Assembly: GCA_944320385.1 (NCBI GenBank)
Contig: CALUHH010000004.1
Location: 1 to 64,000 of the forward strand
DNA: 64,000 nt
Source of the DNA: an uncultured Atopobiaceae bacterium
GTDB taxonomy: Bacteria; Actinomycetota; Coriobacteriia; Coriobacteriales; Atopobiaceae
Direction: 5' to 3'
Below are positions 36,909 to 45,433 of the stretch, in pieces (positions within the stretch are counted from its first letter, which is position 1; each line of letters begins with the position of its first letter). Made by a program: the position numbers and the translations under genes. Below the pieces are notes generated by a model. The model was not told the DNA's origin, searched no databases, and worked only from the letters and a program-made list of their open reading frames with translations.

Positions 36909-38829
36909 GAACATGCACCGCGGGCGTGCGCCCAAGTCCATGGGCAGGACGACCCTGCGCGTCCTCAAGATGCTGCGCTCCTTCTACCCGGTGATGCTGC
37001 CGGCCGTGGCCTGCTGCATCCTGGTGCAGTGCATCGTCCAGGCGATGCCCAACGTCTTCATGGAGCGCGCCCTCACTGTCGTTGGCCAGACCTGGGAGTC
37101 GGGCGACTGGGCGACGGCGCAGCCAGAGGTCTTCGCCAACGCCGCCATCCTGGCCGCCCTCTACTTCGCGAGCCTCATCTGCAACGCCACGTGGCAGCAG
37201 TGCATGGCCATCATCACCCAGGGCTCGCTCAAGAAGTTCCGCTGCCTCATGTTCGACCACATGCAGGACCTGCCGATCAAGTACTTTGACACGCACCAGC
37301 ACGGCGACATCATGAGCTACTACACCAACGACATCGACGCCATGCGCCAGATGATCGCGCAGTCGCTCCCGCAGCTGTTCCTCACGATGCTCATGCTCTG
37401 CTCCGTGGGCTGCATCATGCTCTGGTACAGCCTTCCTCTCACGCTCGTCGTGGTGGGCGGCGCCGTCATCATGGCGCTTCTCGGCAAGGCGCTCGCCGGG
37501 CGCTCGGCCAAGAACTTCCTGCGCACGCAGCGCGCGGTCGCGGCCGTGGAGGGTCTCGTCGAGGAGGTCATGAACGGCGAGAAGGTCGTCAAGGTCTTCT
37601 CGCACGAGCGCCAGATCGAGCGCGCCTTCGACGAGCTCAACGACGAGTACCAGGACGCGGCGTGCACGGCCAACTCCTACGCCAACACGCTCATGCCCAT
37701 CCTCATGAACTCCGGCAACCTGCTCTACGTCATCGTTGCCGTGGCGATCGGCGTGTTCCTCGTCCTGGGCATCCCCAACCCGTCGCTGTCCGGCATGACG
37801 CTCACCATCGCCGTGGGCGTGCCCTTCCTCAACATGACCAAGCAGTTCGCCAACCAGATCGGCCAGATCTCCAACCAGGTGAACTCCGTGGTCATGGGCC
37901 TGGCCGGCGCGGAGCGCATCTTCGAGCTGCTGGACGAGCCGATCGAGGAGGACGAGGGCTACGTCGAGCTCGTGGCCTGCACCGTGGGGCGCGACGGCAC
38001 CGTGCGCGAGTGCAAGCGCCGCGACGAGCACTGGGCCGGCCAGTGGGCGTGGCGCCACCCGCACCAGGCGGACGGGACCGTCACCTACACCCCGCTCGCG
38101 GGCGACGTGCGCCTCTTCGACGTCGACTTTGCCTACGAGCCCGGGCACACGGTGCTCCACGACGTCTCGCTCTACGCCAAGCCCGGCCAGAAGGTGGCCT
38201 TCGTCGGCGCCACGGGCGCGGGCAAGACCACAATCACCAACCTGCTCAACCGCTTCTACGACATCGAGGACGGCAAGATCCGCTACGACGGCATCAACAT
38301 CAACAAGATCAAGAAGCCGCACCTGCGCCACTCGCTGGGCATGGTCCTGCAGGACGTGAACCTGTTCACGGGCACCGTCATGGACAACATCCGCTACGGG
38401 CGCCTCGACGCCACCGACGAGGAGTGCAAGGCCGCGGCGCGCCTGGCCGGCGCGGACGACTTCATCTGCCGCCTGCCGGACGGCTACGACACGATGCTCA
38501 CGGACAACGGCACCAACCTCTCCCAGGGCCAGCGCCAGCTGCTCTCCATCGCGCGCGCCGCAGTGGCCGACCCACCGGTCATGGTGCTCGACGAGGCCAC
38601 GTCCTCGATTGACACGCGCACGGAGGCCATCGTCCAGCGCGGCATGGACGCCCTCATGACCGGGCGCACCACCTTCGTCATCGCGCACCGGCTGAGCACG
38701 GTGCGCAACTCCGACGTGATCATCGTGCTCGACCACGGCCGCATCATCGAGCGCGGCACGCACGACGAGCTCATCGCCAAGCGCGGCACGTACTACCAGC
38801 TCTACACCGGAGCCTTCGAGCTCGAGTAG
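36901..38829 (+). CDS. Heterodimeric ABC exporter 2, catalytic-site subunit
   Basis: 642 residues. Six-helix domain then NBD with VGATGAGKTT, LSQGQRQLLS (degenerate signature), VMVLDEATSSID and IAHRLST. Carries the same ~60-residue insertion before the NBD (ELVACTVGRDGTVRECKRRD). The N-terminal polar extension is much shorter than in exporter 1. The C-terminal 15 residues and the downstream terminator are nearly the same as in the exporter 1 gene. Confidence 0.92.
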   Translation: MSRNMHRGRAPKSMGRTTLRVLKMLRSFYPVMLPAVACCILVQCIVQAMPNVFMERALTVVGQTWESGDWATAQPEVFANAAILAALYFASLICNATWQQCMAIITQGSLKKFRCLMFDHMQDLPIKYFDTHQHGDIMSYYTNDIDAMRQMIAQSLPQLFLTMLMLCSVGCIMLWYSLPLTLVVVGGAVIMALLGKALAGRSAKNFLRTQRAVAAVEGLVEEVMNGEKVVKVFSHERQIERAFDELNDEYQDAACTANSYANTLMPILMNSGNLLYVIVAVAIGVFLVLGIPNPSLSGMTLTIAVGVPFLNMTKQFANQIGQISNQVNSVVMGLAGAERIFELLDEPIEEDEGYVELVACTVGRDGTVRECKRRDEHWAGQWAWRHPHQADGTVTYTPLAGDVRLFDVDFAYEPGHTVLHDVSLYAKPGQKVAFVGATGAGKTTITNLLNRFYDIEDGKIRYDGININKIKKPHLRHSLGMVLQDVNLFTGTVMDNIRYGRLDATDEECKAAARLAGADDFICRLPDGYDTMLTDNGTNLSQGQRQLLSIARAAVADPPVMVLDEATSSIDTRTEAIVQRGMDALMTGRTTFVIAHRLSTVRNSDVIIVLDHGRIIERGTHDELIAKRGTYYQLYTGAFELE

Positions 38830-38856
38830 ACCCGGCCACGTGCTCCGTCCGCCCCG

Positions 38857-38922
38857 CCCCGCCCCGCTCCCGCGAGAAGCGCCTTGAGAGCCTTCTCCTC
38901 GGAGCGGGGCGGGGCCTTTTGT
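38857..38922 (+). terminator. Terminator of exporter 2 operon
   Basis: CCCCGCCCCGCTCC and GGAGCGGGGCGGGG form a perfect 14-bp stem followed by CCTTTTG. Confidence 0.85.
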
Positions 38923-38945
38923 GCCGCGGGGGGCGGGGCTCCCCC

Positions 38946-39094
38946 GTTGTGCGCACTCCCCGGCGTTGTGCGCACTCGCCGGCGATGTGCGCACTTCTCG
39001 ACAGCTCGTCTACCTGCGGGTTTGCCGAGAAGGACATCGAGGGCAGTGTACACAACGCCAAGCGGCGTACACAACGCCGGGGAGTGCGCACAAC
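38946..39094. repeat. 19-bp phased palindromic array F
   Basis: Left words start at 38946, 38965, 38984 (GTTGTGCGCAC twice, GATGTGCGCAC); right words end at 39056, 39075, 39094. Every interval is 19 bp. Core CTTCTCGACAGCTCGTCTAC, then CTGCGGGTTTGCCGAGAAGG. A second CGAGAAGGAC copy follows at 39147. Confidence 0.92.
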
Positions 39095-39167
39095 GGGGCG
39101 GGGCGGGCGGCCCCGCCGGACCACGTGCGCGGAGTTGCGAGCCGACGTCCTTCTCGGCAGCCGTGCC

Positions 39168-39492
39168 GCTTAACAATCGCGCCCCGTCCGGGCCGAGCCG
39201 CTCTCGCTGCTTAAGGATTGCCCCTCGTCCGGGAGGGAACGTTCTTCTCGCTTAAGGATTGTCTCCCGTCCGGGCCGAGCCGCTCTCTCTGCTTAAGAAT
39301 TGCCCCCCGTCCGGCGAGAAGAACAGGCCGCGCTTAGGATGTCGCGCCTGTCCGGGCTCCGCGGGCCTCCGGGGCCCGGGCGCCCTCCGGACGGGACGCG
39401 ATCCCTAAGCGCGGCCACCCTGAAATCCCGGATGGATTGCGTTTCTTAAGCGCGGCGGCGCCGGTGCCCCGGACGAGGCGCGTCCGCTAGCG
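39168..39492. repeat. 41-bp phased palindromic array I
   Basis: A ~25-base word beginning GCTTAAGGATTG and ending CGTCCGG starts at 39168, 39209, 39250, 39291 and 39332, exactly 41 bp apart. After a GC-rich centre the inverted word (ending TTAAGC) ends at 39410, 39451 and 39491. The 16-base gaps between forward words alternate between CCGAGCCGCTCTCKCT and sequences carrying GTTCTTCTC or GAGAAGAAC. The last inverted word contains the stop codon of the next gene. With array F and the terminator this accounts for the whole 657-bp gap. Confidence 0.9.
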
Positions 39493-40077
39493 CTCGATCC
39501 TGTGCATCGCGATGCCCTCTACCAGGAGGCTCGCGCCGCCCACGACGAGGTAGCCCGCCATGAGGTAGACGAGCATCAGGCTCGAGAGGAAGGGCAGGAC
39601 CAAGAAGGAGACGCCCGCGACCACGTTGATGATGCCGGTGGCCAGGGAGACGCCCGAGCCCTCGACGCCGAGGCGGCTCAAGCGGCGCGACAACGCGATG
39701 CGCTCGGCGCCCGAGGCGAGGAACAGCACCGCCAGGAGCAGCGCCATGGTCTCGGCGGTGAGGTAGGTGGGCACCGCTAGCAGCATGATGCCGAGAAGCG
39801 CGTTCAGCACGCCCATGACGACCGTCACGGGACTGCGCAGCGGGTCGGGGGTCGTCACCCAGGAGGCGACGCCGGCGATGCCGCCGACGATGAGCGCGGC
39901 GGAGACCGCAGCCTGGACGAGGGCGTACAGGCCGAGGGGCGAGAGCGCGCTCGCGATGCCCGCGAGCAGCAGGAGCGCGCCGAGGGCGATGGTGAGGCCG
40001 CGCGTGCGACGCACGCCGTCGTTCCAGAGGTCGATGAGGTCGCTGGCTTCGTTGTAGCCAGGTCCGTAGTGCAGCAT
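39487..40077 (-). CDS. HdeD/DUF308-family membrane protein
   Basis: 196 residues with six short hydrophobic helices in three pairs (GLTIALGALLLLAGIASALS is the first), the layout of the HdeD/DUF308 family. Ends with a short basic tail. Function in Gram-positives unknown; HdeD in enterobacteria is linked to acid resistance, which should not be assumed here. The stop codon lies inside the last word of the 41-bp array. Confidence 0.75.
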   Translation of the reverse strand: MLHYGPGYNEASDLIDLWNDGVRRTRGLTIALGALLLLAGIASALSPLGLYALVQAAVSAALIVGGIAGVASWVTTPDPLRSPVTVVMGVLNALLGIMLLAVPTYLTAETMALLLAVLFLASGAERIALSRRLSRLGVEGSGVSLATGIINVVAGVSFLVLPFLSSLMLVYLMAGYLVVGGASLLVEGIAMHRIER

Positions 40078-40255
40078 GTGAGGTTCCTTCCGTTGGCGGC
40101 GCCCGCTGGGTGCCGGCGCCCTACACCTCTTCTGCCCAAATTGCTACTTTTTAACTCACAATTCTGAAAGCAGCCCCGACCACACCGTTTGGACACATGG
40201 CTCGACCGCGGCTGAACCACGGGGTACAGTGGGGGCAGCGACGGAAGGAGGCACC

Positions 40256-40642
40256 GTGACGCAGGAGCAGTTCGAGGCCGCCGTGGAGGCGGCGATCGAC
40301 GCCATGCCCGACGAGTTCTTCGACGAGCTCGAAAACGTCATCTTTGTCGTGGAGGACGAGCCGAGCGACGAGCAGCTCTCGTGCGCCGGCGACGACAACG
40401 CCGTCTGCGTGGACGACGAGCTGCTCGGGCTCTACGACGGCTCGCCGATGACCGAGCGCGACAGCTTCTACGGCACCGGCGAGCTCCCGGACGTCATCAC
40501 CATCTTCAAGGGGCCCCACGAGCGCTGCTTCGCCGCCGACGGCGAGGACGTCCTGCTCGACGAGATCCGCCGCACCGTCATCCACGAGGTCGGCCACTAC
40601 TTCGGCAACGACGACGAGACGCTCGCCGCGATGGGCTACTAG
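40256..40642 (+). CDS. Zincin-like metallopeptidase-fold protein (PF06262-type)
   Basis: 128 residues, GTG start preceded by GGAAGGAGG. The C-terminal RRTVIHEVGHYFGNDDETL contains HEVGH plus a downstream acidic residue, the signature of the small actinobacterial zincin family (DUF1025). The middle LLGLYDGSPMTERDSFYGTG is also family-typical. Cytosolic, very acidic; substrate unknown and catalytic activity unproven for the family. Confidence 0.85.
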   Translation: MTQEQFEAAVEAAIDAMPDEFFDELENVIFVVEDEPSDEQLSCAGDDNAVCVDDELLGLYDGSPMTERDSFYGTGELPDVITIFKGPHERCFAADGEDVLLDEIRRTVIHEVGHYFGNDDETLAAMGY

Positions 40643-40657
40643 CGCCGCGTCCGAGCC

Positions 40658-40816
40658 GTTGTGCGCACTCGGCCGGGATGTGCGCACTTCTTGGCGTTGT
40701 GTACGCGCCCGCATTTCTGACATGAGGTTCTTCTCGGCAAATCCGCTGGTAGATGCCTTACCGAGAAGAACGTCTAACTGGGCGCAGTGTACACAGCCCG
40801 CCGGAGTGTACACAAC
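40658..40816. repeat. 19-bp phased palindromic array G
   Basis: Left words start at 40658, 40677 and 40696 (GTTGTGCGCAC, GATGTGCGCAC, GTTGTGTACGC); right words end near 40797 and at 40816: 19-bp steps throughout. The core is inverted relative to E and F and carries both flanking 10-mers (GTTCTTCTCG at 40727, CGAGAAGAAC at 40762). Lies between convergent genes. Confidence 0.88.
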
Positions 40817-40831
40817 GCCGAGAGCCGCGCC

Positions 40832-42775
40832 CTACCGCCGCCGGCGGCGCTTGTTCTCGCGCATGACGTCGTGCGCGACCCACACGCCCAGGACGAGCGC
40901 CATGAGATACCCCACGAAGCCGATGATGGGGATGCCAAAGATGACCGGCTGGATGCGCGCGTAGTAGACCACCGACGAGCCGATGAACAGGCCCGCCACG
41001 ATGACGCTCATCGTGAGGCGGTTTGCGATCTTGGAGACGTCCTCGAGCGGGTCCTCGGTGCCCGCGAGGTCGAGGTTGACGCGCAGCTGGCCGCGCGTGA
41101 GCATGCGCATGGCGAGCCCGAGCTCGCCGGCCGCGCCGAGCAGGCCGTGCGTGGCGGCGGCGGTCTCGCGCGCGAGCCGCTTGAGCTCGTCGACGGCGAG
41201 GTCGTCCAGGGCGGTGTGCGCCTGAACGTGGCTCTGGATGATGCCGACGATCGAGGCGTCGGGCAGCAGGTCGTGCACCACGCCCTCGAGCGTCACGAGC
41301 GAGCGCGCGAGCATGGTGATCGAGCCGGGCAGCTCGATGCCGTTCTTCTGCGCCATGGAGATGATCGCGTTCATGAAGGCGCCGATGTCGAGCTCTGAGA
41401 GGTCGGCCGTGCCGTAGTCGGCGACGATGGCGTCGAGGTCGGCGAGCAGATGTGCCTGGTCGACGTCTGCCACGCTGGAGACCGAGAAGCGCATCAGGCC
41501 GTCGGCGAGCGCCGCCGAGTCGCGACGGCCCACGGCGAGGACCATGTCGCTCACCGCCTGGCGGTCGTGCGCGGAGAGGCGCCCCATGATGCCGAGGTCC
41601 ATGTAGACGATCTTGCCCCCGCGGATCACGAGGTTGCCGGGGTGCGGGTCGGCATGGAAGAAGCCGTCGTCGAGCATCTGGGTGGTGTAGTTGTCCGCCA
41701 GCTTGGTGCCGATCTCGGCGAGGTCGTAGCCCTCCGCGAGGAGGCGCGCGGTGTCGTTGATGGGGATGCCCTCGACGAAGTCCATGACCACGACGTGGCT
41801 CGTGCAGAGCGCCGGATAGGGCTTGGGGCAGTCTATGAAGCGGCAGCCGGCGTTGTTGCGGCGGAACTCCTCGAGGCTGCGCGCCTCGACGAGGAAGTCG
41901 GTCTCCTCGCGGAAGGACTGCCAGAGCTCGTCGACCACGGACTGCAGGTCGATGAACTGGTCCTCGCCCATGAAGCGGCTCGCGTAGCGCGCGAGCGACC
42001 GGATTATCGAGATGTCCTGCGCCATGATCTCCTTGACGTGCGGGCGCTGGATCTTCACGGCCACGAGCTCGCCGGACACGAGCCGGGCCTTGTGGACCTG
42101 CGCCACGGACGCCGAGCCGAGCGGCCGGTCGTCGATGGCGTCGAAGATCTCCTCGATCGGCGTCTCGTACTCGGCGCGCAGGGCCTCGATGACGGTCTCG
42201 CGACCCATGGGCTCGACGCTCGTGCGGAGCTTGCCGAGCTCGCGCGTGAAGCTCTCGGGCAAGATCTCCGAGCGCATGGAGAGGATCTGGCCGGCCTTGA
42301 CGAAGGTGGGGCCCAGCTCCTCGAGCATGCGGCGCAGGCCCTCGGGCGTGAGGCCGTGGAAGATGTCGTAGCGGCGGACGATCTTGACCATCTCGCCGAT
42401 GCGCGCCAGACGCGAGGCGGTGGTGAGCTCGAAGTCGTCCGAGCCGGCGGAGCGCCCGCCGAAAAGCCCGATCGTCTGGGCGGACTCGCGCCGGGCCTCG
42501 CGCTTCTTCACGGCGGCGTACCAGGCGTCGAAGACCTCCTCGGGCGTCTTGGAGGTGGTGGGGACCTGGCGGCGCGGCAGCTCGGCGCCCATCACGTGGC
42601 CCCAGGTGCGGCGCGGCTCGGCGGCGGGGGCGGCGTCGGGCGCCACGGCGGGCCCGGGAGCGACCTCGGGCGCGCCGTCGCTCTTTGCCTGCGCGTCCTT
42701 TGGTGCCTCCCAGGCATCAGGCGGGGCCGGGCTCTCGCCGCGGCCCCGGCCGCTGTCCTGTCGTGCGTCAGCCAC
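40832..42775 (-). CDS. UbiB/ABC1 (AarF) family atypical kinase
   Basis: 647 residues. After an Ala/Pro-rich 60-residue N-terminus come the family motifs: KxGQ in FVKAGQILSMRSEI, the Ala-rich loop LGSASVAQVHKA, Lys in VAVKIQRP, catalytic GFFHADPHPGNL and metal-binding YMDLGIMGRL. Two C-terminal transmembrane helices (SVIVAGLFIGSSVVYYA and IIGFVGYLMALVLGVWVA) anchor it. UbiB relatives support isoprenoid-lipid metabolism; quinone biosynthesis genes are not seen here, so the substrate is open. A phasin-like gene lies directly upstream on the same strand. Confidence 0.92.
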   Translation of the reverse strand: MADARQDSGRGRGESPAPPDAWEAPKDAQAKSDGAPEVAPGPAVAPDAAPAAEPRRTWGHVMGAELPRRQVPTTSKTPEEVFDAWYAAVKKREARRESAQTIGLFGGRSAGSDDFELTTASRLARIGEMVKIVRRYDIFHGLTPEGLRRMLEELGPTFVKAGQILSMRSEILPESFTRELGKLRTSVEPMGRETVIEALRAEYETPIEEIFDAIDDRPLGSASVAQVHKARLVSGELVAVKIQRPHVKEIMAQDISIIRSLARYASRFMGEDQFIDLQSVVDELWQSFREETDFLVEARSLEEFRRNNAGCRFIDCPKPYPALCTSHVVVMDFVEGIPINDTARLLAEGYDLAEIGTKLADNYTTQMLDDGFFHADPHPGNLVIRGGKIVYMDLGIMGRLSAHDRQAVSDMVLAVGRRDSAALADGLMRFSVSSVADVDQAHLLADLDAIVADYGTADLSELDIGAFMNAIISMAQKNGIELPGSITMLARSLVTLEGVVHDLLPDASIVGIIQSHVQAHTALDDLAVDELKRLARETAAATHGLLGAAGELGLAMRMLTRGQLRVNLDLAGTEDPLEDVSKIANRLTMSVIVAGLFIGSSVVYYARIQPVIFGIPIIGFVGYLMALVLGVWVAHDVMRENKRRRRR

Positions 42776-42784
42776 GCGGCTCCC

Positions 42785-43126
42785 CTACTCGGCCTCGTCC
42801 TCGGTCTCGCCCTCGACGTCGACCGTTACGGACTGGGCGTCGATCTCGGCGGACATCTCCGCCACCTTGGCCGCATAGGCGGCGCGCTCCTCGGGCGTCA
42901 TGGCCTCGAGGCGGGAGCGCAGGGCCTTGTCGGCGGTGCCGTCGATGACCTCGCGCGCCTTGCGGGTGAGCTCCTGGTTGAGCGTCTTGCCCTGCTCGAC
43001 GGTCAGCTCGCCTTTCTTGACGAGCTCGTCGACCACCTCCTGGGACTTCTCGGCGCCCATGGCGACGGCGCCCACGCTCGCGAGGAAGAGCTTCTTCAGG
43101 CCCTCGGTCACATCGAACTCAGACAT
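42785..43126 (-). CDS. Phasin-like small helical protein
   Basis: 113 residues from MSEFDVTEGLKKLFLASVGA, ribosome site AAGGGAG. Amphipathic helices, Lys/Glu-rich centre (KSQEVVDELVKKGELTVEQG), acidic C-terminus. This is the pattern of short phasin/PHA-granule-regulator-like proteins that often sit next to UbiB-family genes; only nine bases separate it from the kinase gene, so the two probably act together. No polyhydroxyalkanoate synthase is visible, so a granule role is not implied. Confidence 0.7.
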   Translation of the reverse strand: MSEFDVTEGLKKLFLASVGAVAMGAEKSQEVVDELVKKGELTVEQGKTLNQELTRKAREVIDGTADKALRSRLEAMTPEERAAYAAKVAEMSAEIDAQSVTVDVEGETEDEAE

Positions 43127-43270
43127 GCTGTGCTCCCTTCTCTCGTCCTGAGACGCGCGGCGCGTCGTTCCGTCGGCGTCATCCCCTATGCTCACCCTTC
43201 TACCCACAAGCCGCGGCGTGATTTCGGCGACAGGCGCGGGCGTCGGGGCTGGCGTCGCAGGCGGAGCCTC

Positions 43271-43942
43271 TCAGCCGAGAAGAACGCGGCGCAGCTCGTC
43301 GACGCTGGCAGCCACCGCGCAGGCGCCCGCCGCCTCGAGCTCGCCGGGCTCGGCCGTGCCCCCGTAGGTGACGCCCACGCAGGGGACGCCGCATGCGGCC
43401 GCGGCCTCCACGTCATGGTGGCGGTCGCCGACCATGACCGCGTCGGAGGGGGCCAGGCCCAGCCCGTCGATCGCGCGGACGATGGTCTGCGCCTTGCTCA
43501 CCTGGTCGTCGCTCTTCTTGCCGAGGACGATGTCAAAGAGGTCGGACACGCCGTTGTCGGCGACGGCCTTGATCACGAGCGCCTCGCGCTTGGAGGATGC
43601 CACCGCGAGGCGCCGGCCGGCGGCGCGCAGCTCCTCGAGCAGCGCGCGCATGCCCGGGTAGAGCGGCCAGCCCTTGATGCCGAGGTCCTGGTAGATCGCT
43701 CGATACTCGGCCGTCACCTGGGCGGCCTCCTCCTCGGAGAGCCCAAAGACGAGCGAGAACGCCTGGGGGAAGGGCGGACCTATGATCTGGGGCACGCGGG
43801 CGAGCTCCCCCTCGGGGACGCCGTGCGCGCGCAGAACCGTGCGCGCCGTGGCGCAGATGCCGTCGACCGTGTCCGCCAGCGTGCCGTCAAAGTCAAAGAG
43901 CACGAGCGCGTGGCCCGTAACGTCCTCTCCCGTGAGCGCCAT
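43271..43942 (-). CDS. HAD-superfamily phosphatase, phosphoglycolate-phosphatase type
   Basis: 223 residues; start follows GGGGAGG. HAD motif I LFDFDGTLADTVDG (Asp nucleophile and Asp acid/base), motif II AVASSKRE, motif III Lys in KAQTIV, motif IV VMVGDRHHDVEAA. Alpha-helical cap between I and II. Substrate probably 2-phosphoglycolate, pyrophosphate or a sugar phosphate; not decidable. Its last codons contain CGAGAAGAAC antisense. Divergent from the DUF1015 gene. Confidence 0.85.
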   Translation of the reverse strand: MALTGEDVTGHALVLFDFDGTLADTVDGICATARTVLRAHGVPEGELARVPQIIGPPFPQAFSLVFGLSEEEAAQVTAEYRAIYQDLGIKGWPLYPGMRALLEELRAAGRRLAVASSKREALVIKAVADNGVSDLFDIVLGKKSDDQVSKAQTIVRAIDGLGLAPSDAVMVGDRHHDVEAAAACGVPCVGVTYGGTAEPGELEAAGACAVAASVDELRRVLLG

Positions 43943-44103
43943 CGGCGCCTCCCCTCTCTTGGCGAGGTCCCAGCGTAGCACAGGCACGCCGGGGCGGCAG
44001 CGCCGAGCCGGTCCCAGCCGCCCGCCGGGCGCGTCACACCCCTGACACGCGCTCGGGGTATCATGGCTCAATCGCAACGTGCGCGGACACGCGAGGAGGA
44101 GCC

Positions 44104-45393
44104 ATGCGCGCCGAGCCCATCACCTGCTATCGCCCGCGGCCGGAGGCGGCCGCCGAGTTCACGACGCTTCCCTACGACGTCTTCGACCGCGCGGGGGCGG
44201 CCGCCCACGTGGCCGCGCACCCCACGTCGTTTCTCGCCGTCGAGCGCCCGGAGGCCACCTTCCCGCCCGACCACGACATGTACGCCGACGACGTCTACCA
44301 GCGCGCCCACGACGTCCTCGCCGAGCGCGTGGCCGACGGCACGCTCCTGCGCGACGGGACGCCCTGCTACTACCTCTACCGCCTGATCAAGGGCGGACAC
44401 GAGCAGACCGGCATCGTGGCGGCCTGCGCCCTCGACGACTATGCCAACGGCATCGTCCGGCGCCACGAGCTCACGCGTCCCGAGAAGGTGGACGACCGCG
44501 TCCGCCACATCGAGGCCACCGGCTGCCAGACGGGGCCGATCTTTCTCGCCTACCGCGACAACCCCGTCATGGAGGCGCTCGTGGAGGCGGCAAAGCTCTC
44601 CGACCCGCTCTACGACTTCACCGACGAGCAGGGCGTCCGCCACACGGTCTGGCGCGTCGCGCGCCCGGCCGCGGTCGAGAGCTTCCGCGCGATGTTCGCC
44701 TACGTCCCGTGCGCCTACATCGTGGACGGACACCACCGCGCCGCGGCGGCGGCCCGCGTCTGCCAGCGCATGCGCACCGAGGGCGGCGAGGGTCACACGG
44801 GCGAGGAGGCCTACAACTACCTGCTCTGCGCCCTCTTCCCCACGAGCCAGCTCGTCGTGGAGCCGTACAACCGCGTCGTCGCCGACGCCGCCGGGCTCGA
44901 CGAGGCGGGGCTCGTGAGCGCGCTCGAGGGGGCGGGCATGCTCGTCGGCGCGCGGCGCGCCGAGCCCGTCTGGCCCTCGGGGCGCGGCCGGTTTGGCATG
45001 TACGCGTTCGGCGGCTGGCGCGAGCTCTCCTATGTCGGCGAGCGCCCTGACGACCCGGCGGGCTCGCTCGACGCCTCGATCCTCCAGGACCGCGTCCTCG
45101 GCCCCGTCCTCGGGGTCGCCGACCCGCGCGAGGACCCGCGCGTGAGCTTTGCGGGCGGCGTCGAGGGACCCGAGGGGCTCGAGCGCAGGGCGGGCGAGAA
45201 GGGCGTGGCGTTCTCGCTCTTCCCCACCACGATGAGCGAGCTCATGGCCGTCTCCGACGCGGGGCTCCTCATGCCCCCCAAGTCGACCTGGCTCGAGCCC
45301 AAGCTCAGAAGCGGCCTGTTCGTCCGCCGCGTCAGCCACCGCAACAGCATCCTCGACGGCTGCCGCAGGCGCTCGGACGAGAAGGGCCAGTAG
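44104..45393 (+). CDS. DUF1015-family protein
   Basis: 429 residues, family-typical length. Characteristic segments are TTLPYDVFDRAGAAAHVAAH near the N-terminus, RRHELTRPEKVDDRVRHIEA, GPIFLAYRD and YIVDGHHRAAAA, the last with the paired His residues conserved in DUF1015. Some relatives of this family are free-serine kinases; whether this one is cannot be judged from sequence. First of three plus-strand genes (with the TPR protein and a HAD phosphatase) that appear to form an operon. Confidence 0.88.
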   Translation: MRAEPITCYRPRPEAAAEFTTLPYDVFDRAGAAAHVAAHPTSFLAVERPEATFPPDHDMYADDVYQRAHDVLAERVADGTLLRDGTPCYYLYRLIKGGHEQTGIVAACALDDYANGIVRRHELTRPEKVDDRVRHIEATGCQTGPIFLAYRDNPVMEALVEAAKLSDPLYDFTDEQGVRHTVWRVARPAAVESFRAMFAYVPCAYIVDGHHRAAAAARVCQRMRTEGGEGHTGEEAYNYLLCALFPTSQLVVEPYNRVVADAAGLDEAGLVSALEGAGMLVGARRAEPVWPSGRGRFGMYAFGGWRELSYVGERPDDPAGSLDASILQDRVLGPVLGVADPREDPRVSFAGGVEGPEGLERRAGEKGVAFSLFPTTMSELMAVSDAGLLMPPKSTWLEPKLRSGLFVRRVSHRNSILDGCRRRSDEKGQ

Positions 45394-45433
45394 GCGCGCA
45401 GCTCGCTGGCGGCATCCACGGAAGGGGGTGGAC

